The translations under genes and the position numbers were made by a program. From Combretum micranthum (taxonomy: Eukaryota > Streptophyta > Magnoliopsida > Myrtales > Combretaceae), in contig JAMXBD010002820.1 of the NCBI GenBank assembly GCA_024138025.1, forward strand, positions 1 to 64,000: 64,000 nt of DNA. Reading direction: 5' to 3'. The notes beneath the pieces were generated by a model, which saw only the letters and a program-made list of their open reading frames with translations, was not told the DNA's origin and did not search any database. Positions 59,404-64,000 of this stretch are shown piece by piece. The number at the start of each line of letters is the position of its first letter. Position 1 is the first letter of the stretch.

Positions 59404-61213
59404 AGCAAGGTAAATGAAAATAAAAGTTGTTAATATCCTTTTTGAAACATGAAACATTGATCCTGTGAATGGTAAGTAGGTACTTCTTATGCCTTCAATG
59501 ATGATACCCAGCACATCCCTTAGGTCGTGTTTTCTAGAGTGAGGTAGTTCCCTATCCATGGAATAGGGCTCATGGTATCGTAATAGCCTTGATCATATCC
59601 TATTCGATCCATTGCGTGATGGCGATGACCTTTAGATAGTGCAAGTCATGTAATTCATGATTCATTTTATCATTTCTATGTTGAATAGTTGTTAGGTTCA
59701 TTTGGAGTTCATCAACTAAATATATATCAAACACTTGTAGTATTATACCAAATGTAGTAAGTAAGGAATTATCATATAATTAAAGCATCTTATGAAATCA
59801 CTACACAATATCAAAACATTCATAATACCCGGTCCCTAAGCAAGCCAATTCATATAATATTTATTATAGTGCAAATAATCTACGAACACTGTCAAATACG
59901 ATAATCATAGGAAGAGTACTACCCTGGTCATGTCAACTGGTTGGTTTTTGTAAATTCCTAAAAAATTCACCACTGCTATCATAATGGTCTATAGAATAAT
60001 ATAATGACAAAGTAATTGCTAACAATTTTAATTAGAGTGTAAACCTAGTTTCCTAGTTTTTGTTTATTTTAGATTTTTTATGACATATTATCCATTTTTA
60101 TTGGTTTTGAATGTACAATCAATGTTAGCTTAATTCTTATATTTTATGAAATCTAGATGTGCTCTAAGAATATGAAAATGCACTAGAGAATACTCGGGGG
60201 AAGGAGGGTTGAATTGAGTATTTGACTTCAAACAGCTAATTAATAAATATTTGATGCAATAGATCAAATTAATCTTTGATGAGCACAATTATAGCAATAA
60301 TATTGAACAAAAGAGATAAGAAAAGAAGATTCAAGCCTGAATATAACATAAAGTTCAGCCTGTTTCCTAATCTCCATGATCACATAAATCACGTCCAACC
60401 AAGGACTTTGCACACGTTATTAATCTCAAACACAAAAGCTCAAAAAGTACTATACATTAATTACAACACTCAAGAAAATATAATATCCTCTCTTTTATAA
60501 ATAACAGATATAAAGGCAAAGCACTAATTTTAATTTTTCTCTCTATAATTTTTTGCAAAATAAAGAATAAGAGTACAAGAGTTTAGAGAGAATCAATGGG
60601 CTTGTTCGTTTGCAAATGAAGGCTCTTGAAAACTTGTTTAAATCTGTCAAGGAACGTATATTTACAGGCTTTCAAAAGCCAAACACCCGTTAGAGATAAC
60701 GTTTGAAAAACATCAAACATTAAATGTGCATAGCCGCTGTGTGATGATCTCTTGTACATTAGGAGTATATGGGGGGATTATTGTAAATATTTTATTTACT
60801 TATTTTATTTTTGGTGTTTCCTGCTTACCAATTTTAATGTCTCTTCTTGCCGAAACCACAAAAGCTAATAAAGCTCTTTGTGGGGATGTGAGTACTCTTC
60901 TGGATAGAAGCTCTTACTCACTAGTTGACTGCCCACAGTCAATAATATCCAAGTTTACACAAACCCCCCACACACTTTATTGTTGCCTGTACATGAGATA
61001 TTAATAAAGTGTAATACATTTTCAGATTGATTTGTGCCCACGTCCCTTTTACTTATTGTTGGTTATTTACTGTTGCCTTTGTGTGGTGCTTACTGATATT
61101 AAGGTTGATTGTTAACTGAATATTTCTGCGTTAGGCTTGCTCACTACTACTGAGGTAGGATAGTAAGTGCCGTATGGTTCCATTGTGCTAGCGAAAAGTC
61201 TAGGATCGTGACA
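59404..61213 (+). repeat. Gypsy D 5' LTR, second part
   Basis: Continues the LTR after the solo LTR 3 insertion and ends TCTAGGATCGTGACA. It is non-coding. The block at about 60,170-60,770 looks like a further insertion and is listed on its own. Confidence 0.6.
60170..60770 (-). repeat. Copia-LTR-like insertion in the gypsy D LTR
   Basis: The plus strand starts near GAGAATACTCGGGGGAAGGAGGG and runs through AT-rich sequence with AAGTCC-type and ACGTTT blocks that resemble, inverted, the LTR remnants at 4,540 and 52,259-53,078. This suggests a solo or truncated copia LTR on the minus strand. Exact ends and target duplication were not found. Confidence 0.35.
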
Positions 61214-61215
61214 GT

Positions 61216-61227
61216 TGGTATCAGAGC
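61216..61227 (+). other. Primer-binding site of gypsy D
   Basis: TGGTATCAGAGC, an exact match to the complement of plant initiator-Met tRNA, two bases after the LTR end GTGACA. Confidence 0.93.
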
Positions 61228-61256
61228 TTAGGTTATTCCAGTGGGAATAACCATGA

Positions 61257-62340
61257 CATGACAAGAAGAGTTTACTCGAAGTCTAGATGCTTTGAATGTG
61301 CAGGTAGTGAATGTTTCTCGGTGTCTTGATACCCTACTGCCGCTTAATAAGAGGATGACTGATGTAGAGACATCAAGTCAAGAAATCACCACGAGGTTTG
61401 GTGAGATGGCTGAAGAATTCAGGGTTGCTATTGCCACTCTTTGGGAGGAATCTCAGGTAGTTGTTGAAGGGCTGAGAAACGGGTTGGTGAGATATGCCAC
61501 TATAGAGACAGTGGAGGAGTTGAGGCAGCAAATTGCATTATTGACGTGAGCTGTTGCAAATGCTCCTAGCCAAGCCCATGCTCAAGCTTCTGCTACTCAA
61601 CCTAAAGTGCTTGGGCCAAAACCATTCACTGGTGTGAGGGATGCCAAAATGTTGGAGAACTTCATCTTTGACATGGAACAGTATTTCACAGCTATGGAAC
61701 ATAATGATGAGGGCACAAAGGTTCCATAGCCACTATGTTCCTAATAAGTGATGCTAAGCTATGGTGGCACACCAAATATGAGCAGATCCGAATGGTACGG
61801 CGCATGTAGATACATGGCACAGTTGAGAATTGAGTTATGAACTCAATTCTTCCCTGAGAATGTTGAGTATAATGCCAGGAAGAAGCTACATGAGCTTCGC
61901 TATGGCGATGACATCCAGCAGCATGTCAGAGATTTTTTGGCACTTATGCTTGATATCAAGAGTATGAGTGATGATGACAAGTTGTTCTATTTCCTGGAAG
62001 GATTGAAGCCATATGCCAGGAATGAGTTGCAGAGGCAACAAGTAGAGAATTTGACCAGGCGCAAACAACCGCTGAACGCTTGACAGACTACACTAATGAT
62101 TCTAGAGGGAAGGGTGTGTCATTGGGACACGATGGTGGAAAGTCTAGCAAGTTGGGCAAACCCAAATGGGGGGAGGAGGCTTCAAGTTCTAACAATCACG
62201 GTAGTGGAGGGGGTGAGAAGAAATTTTATGGCTCTTGACAAACGGGGAAAAATGGTGCATCAAGCAGTAGCAAGAAGCCAACACTTGCTTGTTTCCGTGT
62301 AACGGACTTCACAGGGTAGCAGAATATCCAACTAAGCCCG
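61257..62340 (+). pseudogene. Gypsy D gag
   Basis: The start is FTRSLDALNVQVVNVSRCLD, with a coiled-coil-like region to about 61,546, where an in-frame TGA interrupts. The retrotransposon gag core follows: PKPFTGVRDAKMLENFIFDM (about 61,617-61,676), FFPENVEYNARKKLHELRYG and VRDFLALMLDIKSMSDDDKL (about 61,850-61,985). The zinc knuckle at about 62,285-62,330 reads CFPCNGLHRVAEYP, so its last Cys is replaced by Tyr. Several frameshifts and stops; a functional gag would form the particle shell and bind RNA. Confidence 0.85.
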
Positions 62341-62880
62341 CACTCAATGCCTTAATGAAGAAGGCAGAAGGTGCTTATCCACATGAGGATTTTGAGGAAG
62401 ATTGTGAAGAGCAGCCCAGGATGGGAGCTTTACACATGTTGTCAGCCGTTCGGAAGGCCTCCACAGAGCCCAGCAAAGCCAAGATTGACAATGAACTAAT
62501 GTTTGTTCAGTTGCACATCAACGGCAAGATTGCCAGCGCAATGATTGATTTAGGAGCCACACATAATTTTATTGATGTGCCCAAAGCACAAGATTGGGGC
62601 TAGTGTTGTTTGATGATTCTAGCCAAATTAAAGCTGTAAACTCTAAGGCCTGTCTGGTTCAGGGAGTTGCAAAGAGTGTGAAGGTGAAGGTTGGAGATTG
62701 GAGCGGGAATCTCAACTTCACTGTTGTCCCTTTAGATGACTTTAGAATAGTCCTAGGGATAGAATTTCTGAGAAATGCTCGAGTTGCTTCCTTGCCAGCA
62801 GCTGATTGCCTAGTGTTTATGGGTGAGAAGCAATGTTATGTGCCCGTTCAAAGAGAAAGCTGGTAATGGGAGCAAGTGGT
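62341..62880 (+). pseudogene. Gypsy D aspartic protease
   Basis: Two open pieces, 62,289-62,603 and 62,594-62,866. The first ends with AMIDLGATHNFI, in which the active-site D-S/T-G has become D-L-G, likely inactivating; the second, after a frameshift, gives NLNFTVVPLDDFRIVLGIEF, the typical D-D-F-x-x-VLG-x-x-FL block at the end of gypsy proteases. Confidence 0.88.
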
Positions 62881-63038
62881 AAGACATTAGGGCAATGATG
62901 CTTTCAGGCACTCCAATTGAAGCGAGGGCTCCAGCACCAAGAGCCAACATTCCTTGCTGTCTTGACAGAGAAGAAGGATGGAGGGAATGCTAAGATTCCG
63001 GGGTAATTCAGAGTGTCCTAAAGGAGTATGGTTCCATT

Positions 63039-63960
63039 ATGCCTAACAAGCTCCTAAAGGGGTTACCTCCAAGAAGGCCAGTGGATCATGAAATTGAGCT
63101 GATCCCAGGGGCTAAACCACCTGCCAAGGCTCCATATAGAATGTCGCCTCCAGAACTAGCAGAATTGAGAAAGCAGCTTGATGAGTTGTTAGAGGTGGGT
63201 TTCATTCGTCCATCGAAAGCACCATATGGGGCTCCTGTATTATTTCACAAGAAGGATGATGGGAGTTTGATATTGTGTATTGATTATCGGGCTCTCAACA
63301 AACTTACAGTGAGAAATCATTATCCATTCCTCTTATTGCGGATTTATTTGATCAACTAAGTGGTGCCAAATACTTCACCAAATTGGATCTTCGCTCAGGC
63401 TATCATCAAGTCCACATTGCTGAGGGAGATGAGCCCAAAACCACTTGTGTAACTCGTTATGGGGCTTATGAATTCCTGGTGATGCCATTTGGTCTCACTA
63501 ATGCTCTTGTAACTTTTTGTACTTTAATGAATAATGTTTTTCGTGATTATCTGGATAAATTTGTTGTTGTCTATCTAGACAACATTGTTGTGTATAGCAG
63601 GACATTAGAGGACCATGTGAAACACTTGCAGATGGTATTTCAGAAGTTGAGGGAAAACCATTTGTACGTGAAGCGTGAAAATGTGCCTTTGCCCAACATT
63701 TCTTGGGCATGTGATTGAAGAAGGGCAGATCAGGATGGATGGGGCGAAGGTAGATGCTATTCAAGAGTGGCCTGTTCCAAGAAGTGTCACCGAGTTACGC
63801 TTGTTTCTTGGACTTGCCAATTATTACTGGCGGTTTGTAGAGGGGTATTCCAGGAGGGTTACTCCCCTTATAGATCTTTTGAAGAAGGACCGAGTATTGT
63901 CGTGGAATGAGAGTGTCAGGCTACCTTCGAAGAGTTAAAGTGGGTTATGACAGAGGAGCC
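63039..63960 (+). pseudogene. Gypsy D reverse transcriptase, start of RNase H
   Basis: The open pieces 63,039-63,359, 63,383-63,718 and 63,675-63,938 give consecutive gypsy blocks: [70 protein letters not shown], then [10 protein letters not shown], in which the catalytic YLDD box has become YLDN, and finally [20 protein letters not shown] and [14 protein letters not shown] before RNase H. Two frameshifts separate the pieces. The Asp-to-Asn change alone should abolish polymerase activity. The window ends at the start of RNase H (ALPDISKPFEV). Confidence 0.92.
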
Positions 63961-64000
63961 GATCCTTGCCCTACCTGACATCTCCAAACCTTTTGAAGTC

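Larger units (their letters stand above)
53859..64000 (+). mobile_element. Gypsy D, Ty3/gypsy retrotransposon, 3' end beyond window
   Basis: The 5' LTR starts at about 53,859 (TGTGATACC) and ends GATCGTGACA at 61,213, directly before an initiator-Met primer site. The LTR is interrupted by solo LTR 3. Gag, protease and reverse transcriptase follow in the Ty3/gypsy order and run to the window end. The LTR start and the coding blocks fit chromovirus-type plant gypsy elements, but the integrase and any chromodomain lie outside. Broken by stops and frameshifts. Confidence 0.85.

Noticed and set aside
1..64000. CRISPR arrays, bacterial operons, riboswitches or defence systems
   Set aside because: The sequence is plant nuclear DNA; no regular spaced repeats or prokaryotic genes were seen.
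1..64000. tRNA or rRNA genes
   Set aside because: No cloverleaf with the tRNA A and B box pattern could be recognised; the tRNA-like matches are retrotransposon primer sites.

Overview
The window is nuclear DNA of a flowering plant, most likely a eudicot. It is AT-rich, carries one intron-containing plant transcription-factor gene of the SQUAMOSA-promoter-binding (SBP) family with a microRNA156 site, and the rest is dominated by plant-type Ty1/copia and Ty3/gypsy retrotransposons, an L1-type LINE, hAT-like elements and MITE-like repeats. I see no bacterial, organellar or viral genes and no CRISPR array.

Layout. Positions 1-13,260 are AT-rich intergenic sequence with microsatellites, a 42-base poly(C) run, a hAT-like repeat remnant, a copia-LTR-like remnant with short tandem units (about 4,540-5,340) and a broken minus-strand LINE reverse transcriptase (about 5,650-6,740). 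Positions 13,260-17,941 are the upstream region of the gene, with a (CT)n tract, an LTR-like repeat, a short MITE-like element and a pyrimidine-rich probable 5' leader. Positions 17,942-20,567 hold the only intact protein-coding gene found: a three-exon SPL13-type gene of 385 codons with a miR156 target in exon 3. Positions 20,568-22,215 are its 3' flank plus unassigned sequence.

From about 22,220 to the end, almost everything can be explained as one nested transposon cluster. The oldest layer appears to be a plus-strand LINE (DUF4283-like ORF1 at 22.2-22.8 kb, endonuclease at 38.7 kb, reverse transcriptase at 40.5-41.2 kb, C-terminal part at 53.5-53.83 kb). Copia C (minus, 24,484-38,720) sits in it and is itself cut by two solo LTRs (29,039-33,508 inside gag; 35,182-38,595 inside its 5' LTR). 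Copia A (plus, about 41,185-53,490) sits in it too and is cut by a hAT-like element (45,097-46,195) and by a roughly 1 kb LTR (46,341-53,078). That LTR was later split by copia B (minus, 46,544-52,253), the youngest and best preserved element. A gypsy element D (plus, LTR from about 53,859, tRNA-Met primer site at 61,216, coding region running off the window end) follows; its 5' LTR is cut by a third long solo LTR (54,726-59,398). Insertion order follows from which element interrupts which, and most boundaries are marked by 5-bp or 8-bp target-site duplications read directly from the sequence.

The working biology is therefore one miR156-regulated SPL gene at the edge of a decayed, recombinationally trimmed transposon nest. 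No element here has a fully open coding region; catalytic residues, frames and zinc-knuckle cysteines are lost in several, with many changes of the C-to-T/G-to-A type expected of methylated repeats. I found no convincing new gene system; the most unusual content is the nest itself and the presence of three long solo LTRs in 30 kb.
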